The translations under genes and the position numbers were made by a program. Below are positions 1 through 8,701 of a stretch of DNA of 13,971 bases, piece by piece. How positions within the stretch are numbered: position 1 is the first letter of the stretch; each line of letters begins with the position of its first letter. The DNA is taken from assembly GCA_027578815.1 (NCBI GenBank), contig JANBTH010000601.1, positions 1-13,971 of the forward strand, written 5' to 3'. Source of the DNA: Coemansia sp. RSA 1804 (lineage: Eukaryota > Kickxellomycota > Kickxellomycetes > Kickxellales > Kickxellaceae). Below the pieces are notes generated by a model, which was not told the DNA's origin, did not search any database, and saw nothing but the letters and a program-made list of their open reading frames with translations.

Positions 1-765
1 TACGACCCCGATGAGTACATTGTGCAGGCCGACAATGAGGATGCGACTTTGCTGCTTGATATCGATAAGCCATACGAATCTGACTCTGAGACAGAAGATG
101 AGGTTCGGCCTACAAAGCCCTTTAAAGAGCAACGCCGGGTGAAAATTAACTGTCAGGTAGTCTTTGTGGATATGGAAGGTCGGACAGACGGCACGTCGTC
201 TAGCAACATTATTGTTCAGCTGATGCCTAAACGAGTTGTTATTGTGCACGGGTCATACGCCAGTACGCAGGCACTGGCAAGGCTCTGCAACGACTCGCAG
301 GCCTCAGTAAAGAAAGAGGTCTACACGCCTGGGATTGGCGAGACACTCAATGTTTCATCGGGAATCAACATCTACAAGATCAAGCTCACGGATGCGCTGT
401 TCAAGCAGACGCCGCTGCTGGGAGTCCAGGAGAGCATGCTTGGGTTTATGTCCGGGCGGATCAAGTACTCGCAGGATGACGAGGTCCCTGTCCTTGAAGT
501 AAACAGCGCTGGCTTGGAAAGCGGGTGGCAGCCTCCGATGAAGGTGGGCGACTCAAAGCTTAGTGCGCTGAGAGCCGCGCTGGACAGTCGCGGCATATCC
601 ACATATTTTGACAGAGAGGGAACGCTAGTGTGCAACAACACAGTTGCAATAAAGCTGGCGGCAAACAAGCGCAGGAAAACTGAGGGTCTGCAGATCCAGG
701 GCAACTTGTGTCCCGACTACTACTTGGTTCGCTCTATAGTCTATGGGCATTTTGCAACCATATAA
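1..765 (+). CDS. CFT2: CPSF2/Cft2 (CPSF100) C-terminal part, 5' truncated by the window edge
   Basis: The last 254 residues of the 100-kDa subunit of the cleavage and polyadenylation specificity factor. This is the catalytically inactive metallo-beta-lactamase paralogue that pairs with the CPSF73/Ysh1 endonuclease during pre-mRNA 3'-end formation in the nucleus. The frame is open from base 1 and stops with TAA at 763-765; the start lies upstream. An acidic linker (SDSETEDE, near residues 26-33) precedes the RNA-specificity part of the lactamase fold (VVFVDMEGRTDG, then RVVIVHG). The C-terminal domain follows, with GIGETLNVSSGINIYKIKL and the terminal block VCNNTVAIK...GNLCPDYYLVRSIVYG. That ending matches the family order seen in animal CPSF2 (VCNN...CLCQDFY). 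No intron is apparent in this part. The identification rests on recalled family motifs and order, not an alignment. The next gene begins 358 bp downstream on the same strand. Confidence 0.93.
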   Translation, partial: YDPDEYIVQADNEDATLLLDIDKPYESDSETEDEVRPTKPFKEQRRVKINCQVVFVDMEGRTDGTSSSNIIVQLMPKRVVIVHGSYASTQALARLCNDSQASVKKEVYTPGIGETLNVSSGINIYKIKLTDALFKQTPLLGVQESMLGFMSGRIKYSQDDEVPVLEVNSAGLESGWQPPMKVGDSKLSALRAALDSRGISTYFDREGTLVCNNTVAIKLAANKRRKTEGLQIQGNLCPDYYLVRSIVYGHFATI

Positions 766-1123
766 GCAGGCATCGCCTGGTTGTGGTTGCAGAGTTTTTT
801 ATATAGATTTTGTTACCACTTTGCGCCTTTGTGAAAGAAATAATGCGATTTCTCTTTTTGACCCTTTCGATAGAACACAATTTTGTTCTTTTACTTGCCT
901 TTGCATATTATTTTTGGAATTCCTGTTTCTCTCTTCTTTATTGTTTATGTAACTATATCGTTTTACCACGCTATTCGTCTATTGCTTTCTATATATACCT
1001 TTCCCTGGGGATAATATTAGGAATACGTAGCCAGAAAGCTATTCCTGTGTGCGCGTGTGTGTTTCGGTGAGCAGTTTGGATTTGCTCGAGGGCTATCAAC
1101 ATTCTCATACCGGTTTCTTGGAA
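766..1123 (+). other. Intergenic region between CFT2 and the TTC7 gene
   Basis: A 358-bp T-rich stretch that should hold the CFT2 3' UTR and the promoter and leader of the TTC7/Ypp1 gene. No canonical AATAAA is seen after the CFT2 stop. A TATATATA stretch at 990-997 is the best promoter-like element. Open frames here are T-rich and resemble no protein I know. Confidence 0.6.
990..997 (+). promoter_or_regulatory. Putative TATA element of the TTC7 gene
   Basis: TATATATA lies about 127 bp upstream of the proposed ATG at 1124. The distance fits a fungal promoter with a short 5' UTR. The motif is common in AT-rich DNA, so this is inference only. Confidence 0.3.
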
Positions 1124-4100
1124 ATGCCTCCCTCACGCCATTATCAGTCGATAGTGAAGGAAATTGACACGGCCCGCTGTGTCGGCCATTGGCATGCTAT
1201 TAGCTCGCTTGCCACAAAGTATGCAAAAAACAGCTCGCCTGGCCAAGGTATGGAGTACAACATGCTTGAACAAATTTCCACTATAATGAGCAGGTTAGGT
1301 GAATCTAGGATATAGCTAATACAACGAATGGCCTTCTTGCATCTCTTTCTTTACCTTGTCTAATGTGAGAATGGATTTGGCTATATTCTCTTATGCTGGT
1401 GTCTGTAATCTCTGCCTGAACTACTGGTACCTTTATAGTGTTTTCATCGATCATCAGCGACGAAGCTCGGCTTGAGGAGCTGCTCTTGACGGTTAAATTG
1501 GATCAGGATAAGCACTGGGCAAGTGACGGTGTTAGATATGACGTTTCAGGCAGGCGTGGGCACTTGCGCGTTGGTTATCCGATGCACATTTCCAACAACC
1601 CGTCTCTAGACTCGCTAGAAAAGAACATGGTGAAGCAGGGCAAGAAAAGCATGACTTCTGATGAAGGATATGTAAGTATAGTTGATATAAAGAGCATATA
1701 TTAAAAGCGCTAAACTCTTGGTTCGATCTTGACAGCACTACTCTTCCACATATTGCACTAAAAACATAAATGTTAAACCTTTTTTATTCTTCTTATGGTG
1801 GATGCGAGCTAGCAATACAAGGTAATACTTGCCAAAGTCTACTTTTACAATGGCAAATTTGACCAGTGTAAAGAAACCGTTAGCTCATTGCCCGACGAAA
1901 TGAACGAAAGTAACGAGCTGTCGCCTGCGTACATGAAGCACTTATTCATTGGGTTGATGGTCATGCGTGGTATACTTTTGGAGATGGATGGTGATTTGCC
2001 AGGTGCGCACGGAACCTACGACAAGGGCTTGACTGTTTTTAGAAATAAACTTCCTTCACAGTCTGATATTGTGGTTCCACGCAGTATTGGTTCTGGTGGT
2101 ACGGATGCGAGCAACAAGGAGGAGCTGGTGAACTGGCCAGAAGAGGCGTTGTATCGTCGCGCGATGCTGTCGTTGTCGCTTGATGATAGAACAAACGGCC
2201 TTGGCGAGCTTGCAAGCTACTTGCATCATATGGATAACATTACGCCATCGACATTCCGCGCATTCAGACGTATGCGAGCAAACCGTCTATATGTGCTGAC
2301 TATGCGGGAGAGTATACAAGATGGTGCTCATATAACGCCAGAAGTCAAGCTTGATGTGATCCAAAGCCATCGTCGTCAAATTTCGCTTTTACAATCTATA
2401 TACAGCTTTCCACGAGCTGACGAGATTCACGAAGAGGTTCTATATGAGATTGACACTGCTTATAATGATTGGGCATTGATCCATGCAAACTCCCGCACAG
2501 AGCTGCTCTGCTTGCTCAAGATCCTGTATGAAGCTGTATATCTTACCTACAACTCGCCACGTGTTCTGCGCTATCTGTTTCATACTCTTGTCAGATTCGG
2601 CGACTACCACGAGGCACGCTTGGCTCTAGACACTTATCTCGTTTTGGTTGAGCGCCACATGACGGCAGTCAAGAAAATGGTAAGCGTTGCGATAAGTGGC
2701 GGATCTGATTATAGAAACACAAGTAGTGTCGACAACGAGTCCCTTGAGGATATACTAGAATCGGTTATTGCCGGCGCTCGGCTGTACTTGGTTCATCTGA
2801 CCGAACCACATGAATGTCTGGCCTTGATCCACTTTGCGAACGATCTTATCGACGATATTGAATCCAAGGATCCAAGCCATGTTGTTGTTTCCGAGATTTC
2901 CCGCGATACTAAAGCACGCTTGTCGCTTTGGAAAGGAGTGGTACATGGAAGACTGGCACAGAAGAGCCGAGAACCAAAGAACCGCGCAGACCACCACACC
3001 ACAGCAATACAGCTGCTTCAATCTGCTGCTGAGCAATGTCCACGATTATACGACGCGCACTACCAGCTCGCACTTGAGCTAGCCATTGGTGCGCGCGATG
3101 TTGCTTCCGCTACAGCGGCTGCAAAGCAAGCAGTGGCACTGAATCCAAAAAGGCTTGAAGCTTGGCATGTTCTGGTACTGCTTTCAACATCGCGCAAAGA
3201 CTACACCAAAGCTTTCCAGATATGCGAGGCCGCATTAAAGCAAAGCGAATGGTGGAGCGTGTACGTTGACGTGCAAAACGGGAACTTTCAAGGTGTTGCG
3301 ATTGAACGTGGCAGAAACCATCCGGGATTGGATCCGCAACAAGGAAAGGATGATTCAACATCGCTTTCATCGTCAGCCGAAACAGGGCCATCTTTTTTGC
3401 ATGTAGACGACATCGAAAGTGGAATTGTGTTTTTCGACATGGCATTGACAAGAATGGCCATTATTAGCCGGCTTCGTGGGCATGACGCATGTCTCAGAAA
3501 CCAGCCTAGCATGTTTGCGCTGTATGGCTGCATCTATGGCATTGTGCGCTCTTATGGCAATGGGTTTGGCGATGTTTCGTCGGCAATGGATGAGCACAGC
3601 CTTGCAATGGACGCATTGTTCTCTGGTGCTTTTCGAACGGGCGCAGATGAGATGTCCGACAGACACAATGTGGCAGCATCTCAAACATCTGGGAGAAAGT
3701 CCCTTGCGCGCTCGTTAGCGCGATCGATGTTCTCAAGACGTTCCTTGCACACCAGATACTTTTCGTATGGCGGCGACAGGCCACCACTTCCCCCTCTTGC
3801 CGTTTCCAGCGCAGACAAGCCAAAAGCAACAGCCGCCTATTCAGCTGGAGCTCAAACTGACAACGATGCGTCTGCTAGCAGTGGTGAGGATAACTCCAGC
3901 AACCTAGTAGATGAGGTCGAAGATAGTGACGGTGCTCCTGCACATCGAGATTCTGAACAAGTAAAGCGTCAGCACTCAATGCCACATCTGCGGCGGGCCA
4001 GCCGCTCTAGCTCGCTTGGATCGCAGGACATAGCGCCAGAGGTCTATTTCAACGCAATGAATCGACCGCCAAGGCGGACCAGCATCGACGGCCTTGGAAT

Positions 4101-4725
4101 TGGCAATCCGGCAAGAGGAGGCCAAGGAGGCGCTGTGCCATCCGGGAAAAGAGGCAATAGCGTGTATTACACGAAGGTGCAAACGCGTATTGGGCAGCAG
4201 CAAGTTCTGGCACAGCATGCACTCTGCTCACTATGGCTTGTGACAACCGAGAGTTTTGTGGTGCTGGGCCGTCTTGATGAGGCTGCAAGCGCCGTGTCCG
4301 AGGCGCTTTTGGCGTCGCCCGAGTCTCCTGAGGCGCTGACAATGCGCGGACAGCTGGAGCTGGCTCATAAGGAGTACCTTCCGGCCCTAAACGAGTTTCA
4401 TGCTGCAGTGTCGCTGGAATCCAGCAACATCCGCGCATCGGTGGGCCTGGCGCGCGTTGAATACCTGCTTGACAGGCGTGATGTTGCGCTGGGTCTTTTG
4501 AAGAACGTTACGCGGGCGCATGGATGGTCCGATCCAGAAGCATGGTACTTGCTGGGGCGTCTGGAGCGTGAGGTTGCGTTGGAACAGGCGAGTCAAGCCT
4601 ATGGAGCCACAAGCGAGAAGCTTGCACAGCTTCCTACGATGAAAAGAGCGCTTGAGTATACCGCATATGCTCTGGATCTCGAGGGCTCACAGCCAATTCG
4701 CCCATTCTTTATCCTCCGTCCTTAG
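1124..4725 (+). CDS. TTC7/Ypp1-type TPR scaffold of the PI4-kinase complex, three exons
   Basis: Proposed exons are 1124-1298, 1439-1671 and 1813-4725, giving about 1,106 residues. TTC7/Ypp1 is an all-helical TPR scaffold that, with Efr3, brings PI4KIII-alpha/Stt4 to the plasma membrane to make PI4P. The N-terminus (YQSIVKEIDTARCVGHWHAI) resembles the TTC7 N-terminal helix, and exon 3 opens with VILAKVYFYNGKFDQC, like the family's ILGKLHYVEG region. TPR helices are clear near residues 549-612 and from about 932 to the end, including EAWYLLGRLERE. The terminus LDLEGSQPIRPFFILRP matches the usual TTC7 ending. A low-complexity insert (about 758-920) separates the two TPR blocks. Splice phases 1 and 0 keep the frame. 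The ATG at 1124 is chosen because upstream in-frame codons have no ATG. The first donor could instead be at 1248, in the same phase, and the exon 3 acceptor could be 9 nt later. Confidence 0.87.
1299..1438 (+). other. Intron 1 of the TTC7 gene (140 nt)
   Basis: The donor is TTAG|GTGAAT and the acceptor TTTATAG|TG. The phase-1 junction joins ...MSRL to V-FSSIISDEARLEELL. CTAAT and CTGAAC are possible branch sites. A second donor in the same phase (GTATGG at 1248) would shorten exon 1 by 17 codons. Confidence 0.7.
1672..1812 (+). other. Intron 2 of the TTC7 gene (141 nt)
   Basis: The donor GGATAT|GTAAGTATAG is close to the strong fungal consensus. A CACTAAA branch-like site and a pyrimidine tract (1777-1795) precede TAG at 1810-1812, the first YAG after them. 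A second in-frame acceptor, AAG at 1819-1821, would remove residues Q-Y-K. The phase-0 junction joins ...SDEGY to (QYK)VILAKVYFYNG. Confidence 0.75.
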
Positions 4726-5210
4726 ATCCGTTTTGACCGAGCGGATCGAGAGCCATCTCTTTCATTTAATTTTATATTTTTTTGTCTCCACAGTCATCTA
4801 CAAGCGGCGGCTATCTTTGCGTGAATATATGATCTGTGTGCGTGATCCAGAAGAGTTCTGCCACCACTGCCAGTTTAATTCCTTTCGAATATGCATATCA
4901 AACCTTTTGCCATGGCTTTAATCTGAAAGTTGCACTTTTTTGTTGGTTTTGGAATTTCTATTTGTGCTTTTTCTTCAAAAATAAGTTTCTTTTTCTTTTC
5001 TCTACTTTTTTGGTCTTTATTGTCGCGTGTTTATCTGCTTTTAATTCATTCATTTACTTTGTGTCTTTTGGCTATTCCTTCAAGAAGGGAATTTACGACC
5101 GTTCTTTTCTATTTCCCAGCCACCGCTTCCACATTTGCCAGATAATCTTACTTGCAAGAGCGTGGCAATAAGACGCAGCAACGCGACCCCTGCACACCAC
5201 AGCACTTATA
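4726..5210 (+). other. Intergenic region between the TTC7 gene and GET1
   Basis: A 485-bp, strongly T-rich stretch with no convincing gene. Its open frames translate to Phe/Leu/Ser-rich strings typical of T-rich DNA. It should carry the TTC7 3' UTR and the GET1 promoter. No canonical AATAAA and no well-placed TATA box are seen. Confidence 0.6.
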
Positions 5211-5840
5211 ATGGCCTCGGGATTCCTCATTGTGACAATATTCATATTGGAGGCTGTCTCCAGTCTCATAGACGGGATCGGGTATGGGGCTATTGCGAAG
5301 ATGCTCTGGAGTACATACTGCAGCATCACTGGAAACAAAAAGGCATTGGAGCGTCTCCAGCTGAAGGATTCAATTATCCAGCTTCGGCGCGAGCTTCGGA
5401 CAGTAAGCTCAGTGGACGAGTTTGCACGATGGGCCAAGATGCGCCGCCGACTGGATGCTGTGTCGTCAAAGTTTGAGCAGGCATCGAGTGATCTGGCGAT
5501 TGAGCGGACGGCATTTGAGCTGTATGTCAACCTCGTTCTCCGTGCGGCCATATATGGACTGCGCGCCTTGATTAATATCTACAACTATCGCCGTGCTGTG
5601 TTTTACGTGCCTGAAAACTGGTTTTACCCGGTTTTGTGGTTCTTGTCGTTTCCAGCCGCACCAACGGGGTCTGTCAGCGTCATGGTCTGGGCGCTTGCAT
5701 GCAACCGTGTGTGCAAGCACATTGCTGCAACGTTTAATCGGGTACTAAGGCCAATTGCGCAACAACCAACCGACTTTTCTGTACCAGCTCAAAGTGTGCC
5801 AGTTCTGGCAAGCACACCAGCTCTGGGAGCGGCTATGTGA
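5211..5840 (+). CDS. GET1: Get1/WRB, ER receptor subunit for tail-anchored proteins
   Basis: A single-exon, 209-residue protein, close to the usual Get1 length. Get1 pairs with Get2 in the ER membrane, receives the Get3 ATPase loaded with a tail-anchored protein, and promotes cargo release and insertion. The layout is the family one. A first membrane helix lies at about residues 4-22. A cytosolic coiled coil lies at about 42-100 and carries the hallmark ELRTVSSVDEFARWAKMRRR, like the ELRKELS...MDEFARYARLERK motif of WRB. Two further hydrophobic segments lie near 103-125 and 137-165. A short polar tail ends the protein. The ATG follows an A-rich context (CACTTATAATGG) and no in-frame ATG precedes it. 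An AATAAA lies 46 bp past the stop. Its neighbours are on the same strand but functionally unrelated. Confidence 0.93.
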   Translation: MASGFLIVTIFILEAVSSLIDGIGYGAIAKMLWSTYCSITGNKKALERLQLKDSIIQLRRELRTVSSVDEFARWAKMRRRLDAVSSKFEQASSDLAIERTAFELYVNLVLRAAIYGLRALINIYNYRRAVFYVPENWFYPVLWFLSFPAAPTGSVSVMVWALACNRVCKHIAATFNRVLRPIAQQPTDFSVPAQSVPVLASTPALGAAM

Positions 5841-5885
5841 ATGACGTGTGCTTCTTTTGTTGCCATTGCATCAAAGTTTTAGAAG

Positions 5886-5891
5886 AATAAA
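5886..5891 (+). terminator. Putative GET1 polyadenylation signal
   Basis: AATAAA lies 46 bp after the GET1 stop codon. A second copy lies at 5929-5934. Position and strand fit 3'-end formation, but fungal signals are degenerate, so this is inference. Confidence 0.4.
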
Positions 5892-6097
5892 CGCCACATG
5901 TATTGGCACCGCCGTTTGCCGACAATACAATAAAAAACAAGGATCGGGGGACGGGTTCTCATTCGTTATGCTGCAAATCTTTAAATGAAACCCAGCTCTC
6001 TGCCAAGAAAGTAATGCAGTGCGACCGCAACCGACTTTCCTTTCAATCTCTTTTCTTTTCTTTTATCATTTCTTTCATTTGTTCAACTTTCCTATTT

Positions 6098-6105
6098 TAT
6101 AAATA
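6098..6105 (+). promoter_or_regulatory. Putative TATA box of the BTB gene
   Basis: TATAAATA lies 95 bp upstream of the proposed ATG at 6200, after a T/C-rich tract. If this is the TATA box, transcription starts after the ATG at 6014, which supports 6200 as the true start. Confidence 0.35.
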
Positions 6106-6199
6106 TATTGGTACAGCTATTAAACAAGAACCCCATCCTTTGTCCCAGAACCTTCTTCCTCTTCTCCGCTACAAGCTACGTATATCCCTTTTGTTCAGA

Positions 6200-8473
6200 A
6201 TGGGTTCACGACAATATACAACGATCCACCTTGACCGGAGTGGTTTGCAGGAAAATAAGATAGGGTCTATCTTTGAAAGCCCACTGGATAGCTTGATTGA
6301 TTTCGGGATTCTCAAACCCCACTACAATGAGCCGATGCACTATCCAAACGAGGTGGAGCTTTATGAACCCAGCATTCCAAAGATTGAGAATCCCCAATCC
6401 GCAGCAGACAGAGACGGGAGTGGGAAGCGGGGGGTTGTTAAGCGCGAAGTCGAAATACACTTGCCCTGCGGGTATTTTAACGTATGGAGGGCTCTATACC
6501 AAAGCGGAGCCCCAGTGTCATCCAGTCTAACTCGCTTTCTGCACAACACACGACACATTGAAGCACAGCTGGCGGAGGATGAATGGGATAGTCGAATTTC
6601 TTATAGCTCGGCAGATGACGAGTACTACATGAACGGGATTCCCCTGCCGTTTATAAAGACGTGGAACCGCGGAATGCTTGCAAAGATAAATGTGTTTCGC
6701 AAGGTGGAGCACGACTGGTTAATGGCATACATTGCACCAATTGAGATGAGGCGGCCAGGTATGGCGTCTGCAATGATGTGGCGCTTCAATTATATCGAAT
6801 CGAGATGCGTTGTCAGAAAGTTCAGTGCAGTGCTCAGTACATCGGTGTTTTCAGAGAGCGCAGAGGCGCAGTGGTACATCAGGCCATTGACACAGGTAAA
6901 GTACACGCGGATTCCCAATCGGATGCTGGCAGTCGAAGAGGCAGCAGCATTTCCTGAGATTCCTAAAACAGATAGGAATGGCTCAGATGACATGCCAGCC
7001 TTGGGGACCCGCGAGAGCATTCTGGAAAAGTATCGCGGCCAGATTCTGATGTACCGTGCCAAGAGCGACGAAAACAATGAGTACATTGCGCACACTGTTC
7101 CCTTTTTGGCAGTTGACCTCACGCAGTACGTCGAAGACGACTACGGATTTGAGCTGGGAGTGTCGCTTTCGCCTGTCTCTGAAGGAGATGACAAATGGCA
7201 AAAGGTCCAGATTGCCCGGCAGAGCCTGAGACAGCCTGTGAGTGGGCGTGTAAAGGACGTAGGCAGTATGTCACGTTGCGGGCTGGACTTTCGCATCAAG
7301 CTTGCCAGCAGCATTAGAGTGGATCCCGTGTCCAACGAGCTGTCGGATGCACTTGACACAGAAGAAGCAAGATCTGGACAGAAGAGTGGCAAGCCAAAAG
7401 TTGATGACAGCTCTTGCAACTTTACAGTATGTGTCAATGATCCCGAGAACACAATTGGGAGTCTGCAGCCGCCAATACGTGCACACGAAAGTGTTTTAGC
7501 AGCAGGCAGCGACTACTTTGCCGCACTTTTGGGCTCATCAATGACAGAGAGTGCGTCCAAGAAGGTTGTGTTGGATGGCATGGCGTACGGCTCTGTGCGT
7601 CTGGCAGTCAACTACCTGTATACTAGCGGCGTGGCCAACGATGGCCTGCTAGACCTTGATGAGTGGATAGTTTTACTTGGAGTGGCATCCAGACTGGCGA
7701 TCCCCCGTCTGTTCCAGCTGTGCCAGAAGCGCATATTCGAGTACACACTTTCGCATATTGGCCAATGCGAGAGAAGCCAACGGGAGAAAGAGAACAGAGA
7801 GCATTACATGACAGAGGCAAGGGTTCCCGATCCCGACTTTGTGGAAGATCTGCTGCGTATTGCAGAGGACACAGGTGCAGGCGATCTGAGCAGGGCGCTC
7901 AAGCAGCTGACGGCGTGCTATCCGGTGCAGGTCTGCGAGCGCAGGATGCGCAACAGCGCGTTTATGGTGGACTTTATGGAAATGCCCAATCCGATGTTTG
8001 GCCATATGCAGCCGCAGGAGCGTGGACGCGGTTTCTGGCCGCCGGTTGCCAACGCAGACAACAACTTCCACACAATAGGAATGCCTGGTTTGATGGCTGG
8101 ACCTGTCGTGCATCCGGAGCTGGTTGCCGGAATCTTTGGTGCCGCCAACGACCACGCCTTCCACGCGCACCACGGCGATCTGGACAGCGACTTCTCCGAT
8201 GATGACCCCGACAACGAGGCCACGGCTGCCAGGAACTACGGACCAGACTCCGACTCCGGCTCTGAGAACTGGGCGGGTCCAGATCAGGGCGGCTTCTTGG
8301 CGCATTTTATGGGCAATTGGAGGCTTGTTGACGGCCAATCGTCCAACGCCCGCCCTGAATCACCTCAGCCAGGACCGGTTCCTTCTCACCCAGAGCCGTC
8401 TCTCGATGCAGATGCAGAGCAGCGTACTCGCCAGGAATCGCCGCAGGACGAGCGTAGCACTCGGCGCTCCTAG
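6200..8473 (+). CDS. BTB/POZ-domain protein with unrecognised N-terminal half
   Basis: A 757-residue single-exon protein. A BTB/POZ fold is visible at about residues 405-515: CNFTVCVND, then AHESVLAAGSDYFAALLGS, then VVLDGMAYGSVRLAVNYLYT, then LLGVASRLAIPRLFQLCQK. This is the usual order of BTB proteins, which dimerise and often act as Cullin-3 substrate adaptors. A helical stretch after it (about 543-590, DFVEDLLRIAEDTGAGDL) resembles a BACK-like extension. The tail (about 655-757) is disordered, with an acidic run (DLDSDFSDDDPDNE) and Pro/Ser-rich segments. Residues 1-400 contain beta-rich, Trp-containing segments (WRFNYIESRCVVRKF, FELGVSLSPV). These could be a diverged MATH-like or other substrate-binding fold, but I do not recognise it. 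The start at 6200 was preferred over 6014 because the intervening residues come from T-rich promoter-like DNA and a TATA motif lies between. Role as an E3 adaptor is inference. Confidence 0.85.
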   Translation: MGSRQYTTIHLDRSGLQENKIGSIFESPLDSLIDFGILKPHYNEPMHYPNEVELYEPSIPKIENPQSAADRDGSGKRGVVKREVEIHLPCGYFNVWRALYQSGAPVSSSLTRFLHNTRHIEAQLAEDEWDSRISYSSADDEYYMNGIPLPFIKTWNRGMLAKINVFRKVEHDWLMAYIAPIEMRRPGMASAMMWRFNYIESRCVVRKFSAVLSTSVFSESAEAQWYIRPLTQVKYTRIPNRMLAVEEAAAFPEIPKTDRNGSDDMPALGTRESILEKYRGQILMYRAKSDENNEYIAHTVPFLAVDLTQYVEDDYGFELGVSLSPVSEGDDKWQKVQIARQSLRQPVSGRVKDVGSMSRCGLDFRIKLASSIRVDPVSNELSDALDTEEARSGQKSGKPKVDDSSCNFTVCVNDPENTIGSLQPPIRAHESVLAAGSDYFAALLGSSMTESASKKVVLDGMAYGSVRLAVNYLYTSGVANDGLLDLDEWIVLLGVASRLAIPRLFQLCQKRIFEYTLSHIGQCERSQREKENREHYMTEARVPDPDFVEDLLRIAEDTGAGDLSRALKQLTACYPVQVCERRMRNSAFMVDFMEMPNPMFGHMQPQERGRGFWPPVANADNNFHTIGMPGLMAGPVVHPELVAGIFGAANDHAFHAHHGDLDSDFSDDDPDNEATAARNYGPDSDSGSENWAGPDQGGFLAHFMGNWRLVDGQSSNARPESPQPGPVPSHPEPSLDADAEQRTRQESPQDERSTRRS

Positions 8474-8548
8474 TCCAGAAGTGGCAGCTTGCGGGCCAAC
8501 TCGATAATCCCGCTTTTTTTCTTTGCCTTCGTTGTGTTGTGCTACTAT

Positions 8549-8570
8549 GTGTGCAGCAGCAGCAGCACAC
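8549..8570. repeat. Inverted repeat enclosing CAG/AGC triplets
   Basis: GTGTGC (8549-8554) and GCACAC (8565-8570) are perfect inverted arms around AGC triplets. With a G-T wobble the stem can grow to about nine pairs. It lies between the stops of two convergent genes and could form a hairpin in either 3' UTR. Confidence 0.5.
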
Positions 8571-8605
8571 GTACCATTTTCGGGTAATAGCGATGGAGTA
8601 GTTTT

Positions 8606-8611
8606 AATAAA
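8606..8611 (+). terminator. Putative polyadenylation signal of the BTB gene
   Basis: AATAAA lies 133 bp past the BTB stop codon and before the convergent NC2-alpha stop at 8702. No matching signal was found for NC2-alpha on the opposite strand in the 228-bp gap. Confidence 0.4.
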
Positions 8612-8701
8612 GCATGGGCTATAAGAAGCAGATAAAGAAGAAACAAAGCATGTAAATGAAAGTAGAAGCGCATGGAGGTGAAGGGAGAGGTTGTGCTGAC
8701 A

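Larger units (their letters stand above)
5841..6199 (+). other. Intergenic region between GET1 and the BTB gene
   Basis: A 359-bp stretch with two AATAAA motifs near its 5' end (5886 and 5929), a T/C-rich tract and a TATAAATA at 6098. The frame of the downstream BTB gene stays open back to 5903. That segment holds one in-frame ATG (6014), but it translates to Phe-rich, promoter-like sequence and is better read as leader. Confidence 0.6.

Noticed and set aside
2680..2714. GTAAGC...TAG inside TTC7 exon 3, resembling an intron
   Set aside because: Only 35 nt and not a multiple of three. The reading frame continues through it with TTC7-like sequence on both sides.
4836..5171. Phe-rich membrane-like open frames between the TTC7 gene and GET1
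   Set aside because: The hydrophobicity comes from T-rich DNA. There is no family resemblance and the overlapping frames look alike in composition.
5903..6199. N-terminal extension of the BTB protein (starts at 5903 or at ATG 6014)
   Set aside because: The codon at 5903 is TTG, and the segment after ATG 6014 is T/C-rich promoter-like DNA containing a TATAAATA. The ATG at 6200 is a better start.
7673..8338. 221-codon open frame on the minus strand
   Set aside because: Antisense to the BTB coding region, with no recognisable domain. The sense frame is clearly the real gene.
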